This document shows positions 11,449 through 23,459 of a stretch of DNA of 64,000 nt, piece by piece. The DNA is from Branchiostoma belcheri (taxonomy: Eukaryota > Chordata > Leptocardii > Amphioxiformes > Branchiostomatidae): positions 1,608,011 to 1,672,010 of the forward strand of contig NW_017803909.1 in NCBI RefSeq assembly GCF_001625305.1, read 5' to 3'. The position numbers and the translations under genes are program-made. The notes under the pieces are model-generated. The model did not search any database and was not told the DNA's origin. It saw only the letters and a list, made by a program, of their open reading frames with translations. The first letter of the stretch is position 1. Every line of letters starts with the position of its first letter.

Positions 11449-14400
11449 TTAACAGGAGCTTTCCTCTCCTGTCTGTTGCAGAAGTGGCAGCTGCCCGTTG
11501 TCGACATGAAACCCAACCGACCCATCCGAACTGACAGACTCCATAGACTGCGAGCGTGAGCTTCTGGTATCTTCATCATCATCACTAGGTCCTCCACCGC
11601 CATTGAGATTTGGAGCTTCGTGAACTTGAAAGCTTCTTCCATCTCCTGTAGATCTTTGGGAGAAAGGCTGGCTGCTGGAGTGGATGACAACAGTAGCACT
11701 GCTGCTCCCCACATCTGCCCCTAAATCCAACAGTTCCGAGTCACTGGAGCTTCTGCTGCCACGGCTCTGCAGGTCTTCCTCTTGCCGAGATGTGGACGGC
11801 AGAGCAGCAATGCTTACAGGTGGAAACCTGGGTGGGGAGGGGGGCAGGAAACTAGTCTTGCTGATGGGTGGAGCTTGGAACTCTGGGACAGCAGCAGCAG
11901 CACCCATGGGGGGTTCACTTTCTCCAATGATTCGGTTGGTTTCGTTGTCGGTGTCCTCAGAATCCGAGGAATTTCCTGCAGAGCTGATAGACGCCCGAAT
12001 TCTGAGCGACCCGTCAGCCTGTCGGGTGACCTCTACCCGGTCACTCACGGTGCTCTGCATGCTCTCGCTGGATCGGGTGACCGTGAGCGCGATCCGTTCT
12101 TGGCTCTCCCCGGTGATGACAGCCTGGGCAGTGCTTGTTGACTCGCTGCTTCGACTACGGCGCAGGAACTGCCGCATCTGTTGTAGCCGCCGGCCTGGCC
12201 TCATGTTCATGGCTGCCTGCACGTGCTGAGTGAACGCCGTGTGGGCCTCTTGGAACTGCCGAGGTCCGTGAGATGCCACGGCGACGTGATAGGAGGGCGG
12301 GGCCTCCCGGCGGTTCAGCTCGTGCTGCAGGCGCATCATCGGTGTGTCAAACCGGCTGGGGAGAACACAATTCCCATTATGCACAAAGTTAGAAATTACT
12401 TATAAGAATAAGCTTTCGTGAAAAAATGAAAATTATCAAGAAAATTAAAAAAAAATGCTGAAGCAGCAAGGTAAACAACTAAGCATACAACACAGTACAA
12501 TCATAATTATCATGACACTTCACATATGGCATAGATTCATTCCAATGATTTTACTTACGTGGACTGGTACCGTGGATCGTCCTGCAGACGGAGGGCGTAC
12601 AGCTTACACGTACAGCCGAGAGCGATCACCAGAAGCAGGCCGCACACGATGGAGCCAATCACAGCAGCTGTGATCACTTTCTCAGACACATACACTGTGG
12701 GGGAGGCATCCATGAGATTTTCGATTTTGACACATTTTTTCCTCCTTTCTAATTTTAAACACTTTGATGTCATACCTTTTAGTTTCTTTGTAGAAAACAA
12801 CGCACCCAAAGTTTACTTATTACTCTATTTTCTTGAAATGTATGGTATGTTCATCCTCCATTTACAAAATCATAATGCATTTATGTACCCCAAGTATTTC
12901 CATACAGACTAGTCAGAGGCAACAGCAGCACAAAATGTTCATCCTTAAGTGGTATGTAGAAGTACAGGTACCTTACTAAGAGGCAGAACAGGGACTTCCC
13001 TCTATGTCCATCTCTGTTGCACTTAGATACAACAATACCTTGTTCAGCATTTTTGGAATTCAGGTACATGATCATCCATAGCTGATCTCAGCTGAAAAGT
13101 ATAACAATACAGTAAAAATGTCCCACCTTTGCAGCCTTCCTCATCTGAGCCGTCCCCACAGTCGTCCTGGGAGTCACACACCCACTTCTCATAGATACAC
13201 CTCCTGTTCCGGCAGTGGAACGTTCCTTCTGCCGGGCTGCAGGAGTCTGGGGAACACAGAGAGGCTCGTAAACTGTCAAACCTCCAATAAGAAAGACTGA
13301 TAGCAAGCCATTCCTTTACAATCCTGGTTATGATCAGCATATTTCATGGGACATATCAGCAGGGAGGTCTTATTATGAAGCTAGAGCAGCAGGAACTGGC
13401 ATGGAGCAAGCACTAATAGGAACCAAGAGGATAACAGGATCCAGTTTGACGTCATCCAAAGTCTTTAATGAGAAAGGCTACATCTATCCAGACTGCAGAT
13501 GGGGGCGTTATAGTGTCTAGGATAGCTGTCTGCAGAATTGCCTCAAATAAATTGTCTTGCAGCAGTCAAAATCCATAATTTAATTCAGTACCTTTCTTAC
13601 ATTTGTAATGAAGCCAAATATAATCGACACAAATAAAGATGCATTATTTCTTAAACTTTACATACCATTGTGTATGGATTCTTTACCACCAGTATCTGTA
13701 GAATAGACAGTGCCATGCTGTACATGTAACAACAGTTACAACTGTATTTTTGCTATGTCATTTGAGTATCCTGATTGTGCTTACCACAGTTAGTTTCATC
13801 CCTTCCACCATCACAGAAGGGTTCCCCATTGCAGTGATGTCCCTCTGGGTAACAACGCTTGGATGGACCCCCACATGGGACCTCTCCACTTCCACACATG
13901 TCTGGGGGAAGGGAAAAGAAAATTACTTTTTTGAAAGACACTGTAATCATAAAATCATACTACATGTATGCCAAAAACAGTTAGTCAAACAACTGGATAT
14001 GATTTTGGAAACAGTCAGACGTTTCAGGTAGCATGCACTACCTTTCGTCAGTGTCACTGTTTAGTAGTGTTAAATTTTTTTGGCATATCTTATTACCTGC
14101 ATGTCTAACCTTCAACTTCCCTGCAATTCTAAAGATGGTGGTATTCACATGGTAACTGACTAGTGGAGGATTCAGTTAGTTGGAACAATCTATAGGTTTT
14201 CTAGGTTAGCAGTGGCCATTCACCAGTACACAGTATGCTGGTATAGCTCTAAATACATCAAACATACCTGTATTGTCAATACATTAACCAACGGAACATT
14301 TCTTACATTATTATGTTGCATCAATCATATACACGTGTATGTACAATACTGTAGTCAGAAAACAATAACACAATACTGACACAATACTATCCACAAACCG

Positions 14401-17400
14401 TCGGTGCACGCCTGACTCTTCTTCAAGCCGGCGCAATCACGCTACGAGGACAAGAGGCAAGCCTGCTCCATAAAAACCCCTACGTTGTACGACCAGACAC
14501 AGCATCGACGAGAGTTGTAGTGAGTAACATACCGTTGTCTTACGATAACGAAGAAATAGCTAAAACACTACGCTCACGTGGCTACAAGCTCACAAGTCGG
14601 GTCATCGACGAAAGGGCAAGAAACAAAGACGGCAAGTTAACACGTTTCCTAACAGGGAGAAGATTCCTGTACATAGAGAAACCCTCTACCCCTTTACCAC
14701 GAAGGATGTCCGTAGGACTTTTCCAGGCTGAATTCTATCACAGGGAACAGAAAGAAGCCAGCCAAACGCAGAGACTCACATGCAGCAACTGTCTTGAAAT
14801 GGGGCATCACAAGAGTGTATGCAACAAACCTGTTGTATGTGTTCAGTGCAAAAAACCTGGACATAAGCGTGGTGATCCTGCTTGCAACCTTGGCATGGAT
14901 TCTGAAGATGAGCAGTCGGATGAGAACAGCTGTGTCAGCGACGAGCAGGACAGAGGGACATCTCCTGACAGCGAAGAACCAACAGCTCCACCAAGCATCG
15001 TGCAACACAACACAAGAAGCAGAAGCAAGAGTCACAGCCACAAGAACAATGATGAACACAAAAAGCAAAAAGAAGACTGATGACACCACAAACGACAAGC
15101 CTACAGAAATGTGTGAGCTATCAGACTCTACACAGCCCACACTAGAAAACTGGCTTAAGGAGCAGAGACAATCCTATAGTAAACAGAAGCAGGGTACAAA
15201 AGGAAGCAGTAAGTCACGAAAAAACCTACTTGTACCTAGGTGTATATTGTGTATGTCAAATGTCAGGTAACTCTCTCTTCAATAATGTTCATCCAACTCT
15301 CTTGAAAGATGTGGATGGATAAATTGAAGTTGATATCCTTTAACTGTAGAGGTTTAAGAAACTATAATAAACGAAATCAAACATTACTGTGGCTGAAACA
15401 AAAAAAGCAGATATATGCCTCTTACAAGAAACCTACCTGACAGGTGATATACAACAAAGCATTGACAAACACTGGGGTGGTAAGACTATCCATTCTTATG
15501 GAACAAATCATAGTAAGGGTGTTAGTATCCTTTTTAACCCAAAAGTACCATTTGATATTCTAGAACACAAAATTGACCATGAAGGAAGAAAAATTATTGT
15601 AAATTTTATGTATGAGAAGGAGAAATACACCTTACTATGTATTTATGCCCCCAATGATCCTAGAGAAAGAAGTAATTTCCTGTATGGTATTCAGGATTGG
15701 CTGAAAGATTGGAATCTCTATCCAATGCTTGTTGGTGGAGATTTTAATGACATATTTGATACAAGCCTTGATAAAATAGGTGGGTCTACCATTGAAAAAA
15801 ATCAGCCATTGAAAGATTTCTGTCGCTCTTTTGATCTAATTGACATTTTCCGATTTCTACATCCATGCCTTAAGAAATATTCTTGGAGAAGGAAAACACC
15901 AGCAGTCGCCTGCAGACTTGATTACTGGCTTGTATCAAGCACATGTAGAAGTAATGTCTCTGAAGCTGGACATTATCCTGGAATAAGAAGTGATCATAAT
16001 GCTGTATTCATAGATCTGTATACTAAGAAAATACCAAAAGGCAACGGAATTTGGAAATTAAATGTAAGTCTCCTAAATGACCCAACTTATAAACAAGAAG
16101 TTGAAAAAATCATAATTGATACCAAAATGGAATTTAAAAGTAATAAGCCAGATCTAATCTGGGAAATGTGCAAGATAAAAATAAAGGAGTTCTCCATTTC
16201 TTGGTCAAAACAACAAGCAAAAGAAAGAAATAGTCTGGAAAAAAGCTTATTGTCCAAATTGGAAGAAATTGAGAAAGACATTAATGAAAATCTAGATACC
16301 CAACTTTTAGCAGAGTACGACTCTACAAAGAAACAGTTAGAAAAAATTTATGAAGATAGAGCAAAAGGAGAACAGATCAGAGCAAAAACCATCCACATTA
16401 CTGAAGGGGAAAAACCCAGCAAGTATTTCTTAAATTTGGAAAAGAAAAAGCAAGCACAAAATTGTGTAACAGCCTTATCTGTAGAAAATTCAAAGATTCA
16501 AGATCAGCCTACTATATTAAAAGAATGTCGGAATTTTATAAAACTCTATATACATCTAAAAACATTGCAGATAACGAAATTGATGAATATCTTGAGAAAA
16601 TTAACATTCCTAAAACACTTACAGAAGAGGAGAAAGATAACTGTGAAAAACCAATCTCAGAACTTGAGTGTGAGACAGCTGTTAGAAATATGAAAGATGG
16701 AAAATCACCGGGATCTGATGGTCTCCTGGCGATTTACAAGTATTCTGGCCTCAGATAAGCTCTCTGATCCATGATGTTATTACAATGGGTCTCAATGAAG
16801 GAAAACTGCCATGTTCGTTTAGAAAAGCCTTGCCAAGATTGCTTTTCAAGAAAGGAGACCCTGAGTCTTTAGATAACTGGAGACCTTTGAGCTTATTAAA
16901 TACTGATTACAAAATACTCGCATTTATATTGGCCAACAGAATCAAACCCCATCTTGATAAATTAATAAACAACGACCAGACGGCATACATTAAAGGCCGT
17001 TTCATCGGTCAGAATGTTAGATTAATAAATGATATCATAGATTACTGCGATGACAAGAATAAACCTGGGATGATTCTTTTTTTAGACTTCGAAAAAGCAT
17101 TCGATACCATTGAACACAACTTTATGGTTAAAGTTCTTGATAAGTTTAACTTTGGACCCACCTTTATCAGCTGGGTAAAAACAATTTACACAGACTGCAT
17201 TGCATCAATAATAAACAATGGATGGAGAACAGCCACTATTCAAATTAAACGGGGTATCAAGCAAGGCTGCCCCCTTAGCGCTCTCCTTTTTTTATTTGTT
17301 GTTGAGATACTGTTTCATATTATACAATGTAACAAAAATGTAGAAGGAATTATGATAGATGAAAACGAAATTAAATTATGTCAAGTTGCGGATGATATTA

Positions 17401-20400
17401 CATTATTCCTATCTAGTGAAGAATCACTGATTGAAGTGTTAAGATGTATTGATCACTNNNNNNNNNNNNNNNNNNNNNNNCCTGACTGGAAAAACATATG
17501 GAAAAATCAAACTTATTTTCCAATAGGAAAACACTTGATGCAATTGAATTATAAGCTGTTACATCGTATACTGCCATGTGGCCAGTTACTTTATGTTTGG
17601 AAAATAAAACGCAGTAATATCTGTAATCTATGTAACTGTATAGAAGATTATCAACATTTGTTTATTGCTTGTAGTAGGTTAAAATCTTTCTGGACAATAG
17701 TGAAGGATTATATATACAAGACTTTTTGCTGTAATGTTGTAATCGACTTCAAGGTTATAATATTAGGATATAAAACAGATCTGCCCAATCCCTCTGTGGA
17801 AATTAAGTACACAAACCTAGCTATCACTATCGCAAAATATGTAATATTTCGAAGTTGGCTGGAAAAGGACAAATATGATGGGATTGCAATAGCTAATATG
17901 TTTAAAACAGAATTCTCTTTGTATAAATAGGGTTGTCTGTTTTTTTTATATATAATGTACACGTATTGTTGTCCTTTTACAATGTTACAATGTACATGTA
18001 AATGTTGTGAATAAAGGATTTAAAAATTTTAAAAAAAAAAAAATAACACAATACTGACCACAGCCCTTCTCATCTGTGCCATCTCGGCACACCCAGATGC
18101 CATCACACCTGTCCTCAGAGCTGTAACAGGCGCTGTGGTCCTCACATGGCTGTTGTAATGCTGGACACCGACCTGGAAGGCATGTGATCATCACATGATC
18201 AGTTCATGACTGGTACATGATGTACTGACTCTTGTGGTTCAACTTTTTTGAAAATTTTACATCATTGTAAATGCTTCCTAAATTTCAAGTCTAGGGTGAA
18301 CAAACATCTGTCTCTACAGTTCCTTAGTGTAAGTGGCTTATGTGAATTGAAGTAAAAAAAAAAACAACAATAACTAATAACCGTATGTGTCACAGTAAGG
18401 AGACTCTCTAATAAGTGACTTGAAAAGAAGCTTCACAAGTGTATCACAAATGCCCCCTAGTGATTCTCACAGGTATTACCTTTGATCTGGTAACTTGCCA
18501 AGAAGCCCCTGTTGGTTCCAGAGCTGTCCGAGTGAAATCTGACCAACATATGAGGCCCTGATGACTCGATCACTCCAATGGAAGGGTTACTGCCATAGTA
18601 CACACCCAGCTCATCCTGTCGGATAGGAAAAGGCTCATTAACTCAGAGAGTAAAATGTCTTAATTATTCCTCCAGTAGATGCAAATTTAGTTCTCTTACC
18701 ATCAATGTCTACTTTAGACACAGTACCATTGCTTTCCAGTAGAAGACAGATTAGCGAGCCAAAATCTCCAATGGATAATTACGGTTTATGTAAAGACAAG
18801 CAGAACTTAGTGTTCCTTTCCATTCTTTTATAGAAAACTGATGATTATATAAAACATGAAGACTTAGCAAGAAAAATCTTGCTTTGATCTTTGAACAGAT
18901 TACAAGCAATTTTACCAGGTCTCCAAAAACATATGCCCACAACATACCTCATCTTCTGTGTCCCCATCATACACAGTGACATAGTCAGTGGCTGGGTGGT
19001 TCTCAAGGGCAAAGTCCACGAATCTCAGTTGAATGACAACACCAACCTAAAACATCATGGATAGACCACCATTAACTCATACTAAAAAAAATCTGAATCT
19101 TACAATATGCCCTCAACTTTGTCCAAAACCATGACCTGCCCTGTAAGTACCAGTTCTAGTGAATGGTCATTGGAAATATGAATCCCTGAACACCTACCAT
19201 ATTTGGTATGGTGATGATCCAATCACAGCTCAGGTTGTTTTGATAGTCATGAGGATAGTTGGGAGAGGAAAAGCCTCCCGATGTGTTGCTCAGGATTCCA
19301 CCACAATGGACAATTCCTCCTGGTGGGGGAAAATATACAATGTGTAATATCACATAATCAATATTTGATAATATCTGTCTCTCTTCCAATGGGTGTAGAA
19401 GTAGTCGTAGAAACGTCCTGCAGCTGCATTCAGTCTTTCTTCATCTTCTTACACTATGTCTTATGCCTTGCAAGTTCCCTTACCTCTTGGAGTTTCTATT
19501 CTGTTGTAGGAGGCCCTATCCTTCTATGCTTTAGGCCTCCCTTCAGCATGCTGAGCAGATTGACATAGTGCATTCCTTTACAAGCCTTGTATCTGCTGCA
19601 GCCTAAAATTGAGAATTTCAGGTTTTCATGCAGGTGCTTGTGGCATTCTAAGGATATATCCAATCATAAACCACTTGAGTTTCTCAACTTTTGGCAATAT
19701 AGCATTTGATAATGTATTAACTGAATTCTTTCACATTTTGCAGCAGTGACCTACCACAGTTGTGTTCGTCCTGCCCATCTGCACAGTCCTGTTTCCCATC
19801 ACAGCGTGTGAAGTCCCAGAAGCAGGCGTCCCTGCCGGTGTGCAGGTCCACACACAGGTACTGGTCAGCACCACATGGGGACACGTGGGGGGGAGGGGTG
19901 GGGCGGTGGATGTCTGTAGGGAGACAATGGAATGTGTTTGTACGTACATGTATATGTTTAGTCTATGCTACTACATCACACTTATAATTTTTGTGATACA
20001 GAGTTTGATTGCAATCTAAATTCTTAAATTCTTACAGTTCTAGATTCTTTGCATAATTCAAAATAATTTTTCACGAAAAAACAGGTACATGTATATGTAC
20101 AGGGCTCTTAATACAGGGCTGAGTATGAACTAGCTTTGATTCTGAGATACACATTTCTACATGTATTTCAGAACTTGTGACATCTATGTCAAACTTTGGT
20201 GACATTCTACTGGTATGAATGTTACTCTAGACCTCTACACAGTTATAAGTAATTGTACAAACATATATGCATAGTAGTAACTAGTCACCTGTGCAGTCCT
20301 TTTCATCTGAGTTGTCCCCACATTCATCCATGCCGTTACAGGTCCATGAGCTCAGCACACACTTCCCGTTGTCACAGTGGAACTCATCCTGCTGGCAGCT

Positions 20401-22523
20401 TGCAACATTCTGGGGACCTGCCAGGAAAGAACATGTGTATTTCATGTTTTAGGCTTTCCAATACATTCGCATAGATATGAACTATATGTACTAGATATAT
20501 TAATGTTTTGACCTTTGTACTTCATCTTCTAGTACTCCTAGTTTAAAATGATCATCAAAAATCCTACAACAGAAGTTGCAGAATCTCAGTACAGGTGTTT
20601 AGTCTCTTACCATGTATATAATTTCTAATGACCAAGTTGCGCATCAAAACCATGATTCAGGTTTGAAGGGAATCCCTGAACTCACCAGTTATGTATGTGA
20701 GTGCGAATCCCCTCCCCACAGTGCTTGGATCACTGTAGAACTTAATGTAGACGTGGTCTCGTGTGGACAGAAACGGCGGTGGAACAGGATCGTAGCTGCC
20801 GCAGTACTTCACATACTGCTCCCCTGCAGACACCACCGGCCCGATCTCCAGACTGTCATAGCCACAGTCTTCAGCTGCTTCTAGGTCAAAGTCTTCAAAG
20901 CTAAAAAGGAAAGGTCAAAGTTATTCTAGACGGTGGTCATTAAAAATTTTACCTCTCTGTCCTCATTGTGTTGGAATTAAGTTCAACATTTTACTACATG
21001 TATGATTACTACCAACACAGATGACCTTCTGGACTCCTTGGTTATGGGAATTTTACAACAATAAACAGCTACCAATATTCTTGAAAGGGCAGAATATTCC
21101 AGCAATACAAGATTACTAGAAAAATCATGCTCCAATCTTTTAATAATTATCATGCATGATCAAAATTAAAATGACATCAGTCTATGACTCTATGTGTACC
21201 TGATGGTGATGACATCATCAGGGTTGGCATTGATGTACCAGTTGCACTCGGTGTTGCTGGGATAGCTGAGAGGGTAGTTTGGGCTGAGGATGCGACCGCG
21301 GGGCCCGTGGCGCTTCTCGTCTGTACAGACCTCCCCGCCAACCCTGCTGGAGGAGGCCAGGATGTCCCGATCTTCGCCACAGACATGGGAGATCTGGAAC
21401 ACTGTGGAGTAACAGAGAAAAATCAACTCATTGACTTGAAGTTGACACACTGTTTATGAGGAGGGCATGCTTGTACATGTAGGTTTGGCATTATCAACTG
21501 TTACTGACTGTTGCCACTTTTCTGTACCAAGTTTGACTGTACAAATGATACAAATGATGGGCTTACGATTTTATTGTATATCCAGTAAGAGTTTTGCGAC
21601 ATTTTGCAGTATTTTGAGCTACCAGCAGTGATGTCAATCCTAGTAGTACAGACCAGTCACAGTGACTGTTTTGTGACTTAAACAAGACTGCTGCTTATGT
21701 AAACAGGCAGTGTTTGTTCAGTCTAGGGAACACAGATGTAACACTGCACACAAGCACAGCAAGTTACACAACAACCTGGTGAGATGTTTTGACTAGTAGG
21801 GCAAAATGATAATATGCAAAACAACTATAAGATACTAGCTCTGTATTAAAAGCACTTAAGGTTGGCATCACCAGTTTGATTTCCAGACATAAATGTAATT
21901 ACCATTCCAAAATGCTTGTCATTCTAGTCAGTAAGCATAACATAAAATGTATATGCCACATATGCTATTCTACATTGATGTAAAAGATCATTATCATCTG
22001 ATTGATAATGATATTTAATAATGACTCGGCATCCTGTAAACAAAAGCATTTATCACACCTACTTGAGCAATGCGTAGGAGACATTTAGAATTTGTACTTT
22101 CTTGCTACGGACATGTATAATACATTTGAATATAAATATTAATTTTCCCAGCTAGTCTGTGCCAGATGTTCCTAGATAGAAGCAGACAGGGCCTGCCGAA
22201 GTGGAACCAATCTGTGGCCCCGATGCCGCCATCATCCATAACCTCCTCATAACCCATAAGTCACCTGCGTGCCTGGAAATGAATTTTCCCCTTTTGTCCT
22301 ACTTACAGTAAGTAGCACGTGACAAGCAATGCAGTCAGGTTTGGGCTAGTCTGAAGTGTCCGTCTGATGTAAGAACAGGGTATATCTACGGTAGAATCTT
22401 AATCTAGCACGAAATGATGAAATGTTTCTCACCTGTTGAGAGGAAAAGAAGAAGCCATGTCTTCCAACCCGGAAGTCTCCGCCCGGTTCCGCCAAGGCGC
22501 CCCCCTCCCTCAGACTTTTCCAT
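11449..22523 (-). CDS. LRP12: LRP12/LRP3-like receptor (CUB and LDL-receptor class A), complete
   Basis: Thirteen exons with matching phases: 22433-22523, 21200-21401, 20686-20900, 20289-20417, 19755-19913, 19198-19319, 18948-19046, 18480-18615, 18059-18172, 13785-13901, 13127-13246, 12559-12694, 11449-12355; 848 aa (human LRP12, from memory, 859). Order: signal peptide (WLLLFLST), CUB1 (~45-165), LDLa1-2 (~175-265), CUB2 (~270-384), LDLa3-5 (~386-501), one TM helix (~507-530), long Ser-rich cytoplasmic tail. This domain order is that of LRP3/LRP12. The start at 22523 is chosen because its frame alone gives a signal peptide and fits exon 2. The tail keeps REAPPSY, a PPxY motif seen in vertebrate LRP3/LRP12. 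Expected role: plasma-membrane endocytic or signalling receptor; ligand unknown. A LINE interrupts the intron between the LDLa3 and LDLa4 exons. LRP12 versus LRP3 is not resolved. Confidence 0.93.
14364..14380. repeat. Target-site duplication, left copy
   Basis: AATAACACAATACTGAC, identical to 18042-18058. On the minus strand it is an orphan copy of the splice donor of the LDLa3 exon (GTCAGTATT). Confidence 0.93.
14382..15080 (+). CDS. LINE ORF1 protein (5'-truncated), zinc knuckles
   Basis: Open from the element's left end to the TGA at 15078-15080, about 232 codons without an initiator. The N-terminal half (for example [15 protein letters not shown]) looks like the RNA-binding fold of LINE ORF1 proteins. 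Then come two zinc knuckles: [14 protein letters not shown] (exact CX2CX4HX4C) and [16 protein letters not shown]. The tail is acidic, then basic. ORF1 proteins bind element RNA in the ribonucleoprotein particle. ORF2 starts about 230 bp downstream in another frame. Confidence 0.85.
   Translation, partial: QYYPQTVGARLTLLQAGAITLRGQEASLLHKNPYVVRPDTASTRVVVSNIPLSYDNEEIAKTLRSRGYKLTSRVIDERARNKDGKLTRFLTGRRFLYIEKPSTPLPRRMSVGLFQAEFYHREQKEASQTQRLTCSNCLEMGHHKSVCNKPVVCVQCKKPGHKRGDPACNLGMDSEDEQSDENSCVSDEQDRGTSPDSEEPTAPPSIVQHNTRSRSKSHSHKNNDEHKKQKED
15310..17930 (+). pseudogene. LINE ORF2: APE endonuclease and reverse transcriptase, broken
   Basis: Best start is the ATG at 15310 ([13 protein letters not shown], the usual APE opening). 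Endonuclease motifs: LLQET, GGDFND, SDHNAVF. RT motifs: [34 protein letters not shown] and the catalytic VADD. A C-terminal zinc-binding stretch [17 protein letters not shown] follows the gap. Three apparent frame shifts: in the A-run near 15400, near 16525, and near 16730. A 23-base N gap lies at 17458-17480. The enzyme would nick the target and copy the RNA there (target-primed reverse transcription). Three lesions plus missing sequence make a working copy unlikely, though some could be assembly errors. Confidence 0.88.
17458..17480. other. Assembly gap inside LINE ORF2
   Basis: Twenty-three N. The protein jumps from just after the RT catalytic motif to the C-terminal zinc-binding region, so more sequence is probably missing than the gap length shows. 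Confidence 0.97.
18042..18058. repeat. Target-site duplication, right copy, overlapping a splice donor
   Basis: Identical to 14364-14380. On the minus strand it is intron bases +1 to +17 after the LDLa3 exon (18059-18172), so it contains the working donor GTCAGT. Confidence 0.93.
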
Positions 22524-23459
22524 ACTCTCTTCTCAACAATCAGGCGTCTGGGGGTCCTTTTGTGCCACTAGTTTGGTCCAACGAAGCTTTAGGTCACTTA
22601 AGTTTTCTTCAGGCGACCCTACAACTCTACACATTTGGCAAAATCTGTTGTAAAGCCCACAACAGTCGAAGTTGTCAACAAATCTGAGCGTTCAGGTCAG
22701 CTGCTTGTCATCAGGCCTCGGTTTGATAACACAAGGCCCCATATGCATATATGCCTACATTATTACAACCAGCTTGTTCGCTATTAAGCAATTATCTTGC
22801 ACTTTTGATCACAATAATATGTCTTTCTAAATATATGAATCTAAATACTATTCAACTGTATTGGTAAATTTATACAAATACAAATTTGTCACATTTATTG
22901 ATAGGTTTCAGACTATTTATACGCACTTAAATCTACGCGTGTGGGGACTTGTTCCCACAGGTGAGCCGACCATGATCCCTTGCGGCAGCATACCTGTGGA
23001 GGGAAACAAGACGTGATTTTAGATCTGCTTCATCGTCTGGAAACGTTTCCGTGCCAAATACTGGGTCTAATGAGCCTTTTGTCTTGTCAATTGGGATCAC
23101 CCCAACGTCTTTGTGCTGTCGTTTGATAGGTGAGGTTGGGAGGGAATTCGTAAATCATTCAGAAGCTGGTGTTTGGGACCGGATGGGGAGCTAGGGGGGA
23201 GGGGACAAGTTGAACACTCAGCTGTAAACTGTTAGTACTGAAGCTAACTTACAGGGATCGTAATAAGCTAAATAAGGGGATGTACTAAATATACATCGAG
23301 CTATACAGGATCTTCTGCAAATTACAGTTGTTTAATCTTTAAATCATACCAAACATGGTTTTTGTTATATTGAATTAAAGGATAAATATGAAATCAACAG
23401 GTCAAAATACAGTTTGCTGAATTATGATTTTTGATGTTCAGATCTCTCCACCGTCCACC
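22524..23459. promoter_or_regulatory. Divergent promoter region between LRP12-like and BBS2
   Basis: The start codons of the two genes face away from each other across 936 bp, so both promoters and 5' UTRs must lie here or begin in upstream non-coding exons. I looked for an RFX X-box, common before ciliary genes, and found none convincing. A GGAAACGTTTCC palindrome lies near 23038-23049. Confidence 0.55.

Larger units (their letters stand above)
14381..18041 (+). mobile_element. 5'-truncated L1/Tx1-like LINE in an LRP12-like intron
   Basis: A non-LTR retrotransposon in antisense to the host gene. It has an ORF1 with zinc knuckles, an ORF2 with APE endonuclease and reverse transcriptase, an AATAAA signal at 18010-18015, an A-tail (from about 18031) and a perfect 17-bp target-site duplication. 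ORF1 is open from the first base after the duplication with no start codon, so the 5' end is truncated, as is common for LINEs. The perfect duplication and A-tail suggest a fairly recent insertion, but ORF2 has three frame breaks and an assembly gap, so this copy looks inactive as assembled. The Tx1/L1 grouping rests on the RT and endonuclease motifs and the C-terminal CCHC-like motif. Confidence 0.93.

Noticed and set aside
11684..12229. 181-codon plus-strand open frame
   Set aside because: It is the reverse complement of the Ser-rich LRP12-like tail exon; no domain of its own.
14694..15140. 148-codon minus-strand frame, hydrophobic N-terminus
   Set aside because: Antisense shadow of LINE ORF1.
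22400..22455. Start at ATGGCTTCTTC (minus strand) for the LRP12-like gene
   Set aside because: Its phase does not fit exon 2; the upstream ATG at 22523 gives a signal peptide and the right phase.
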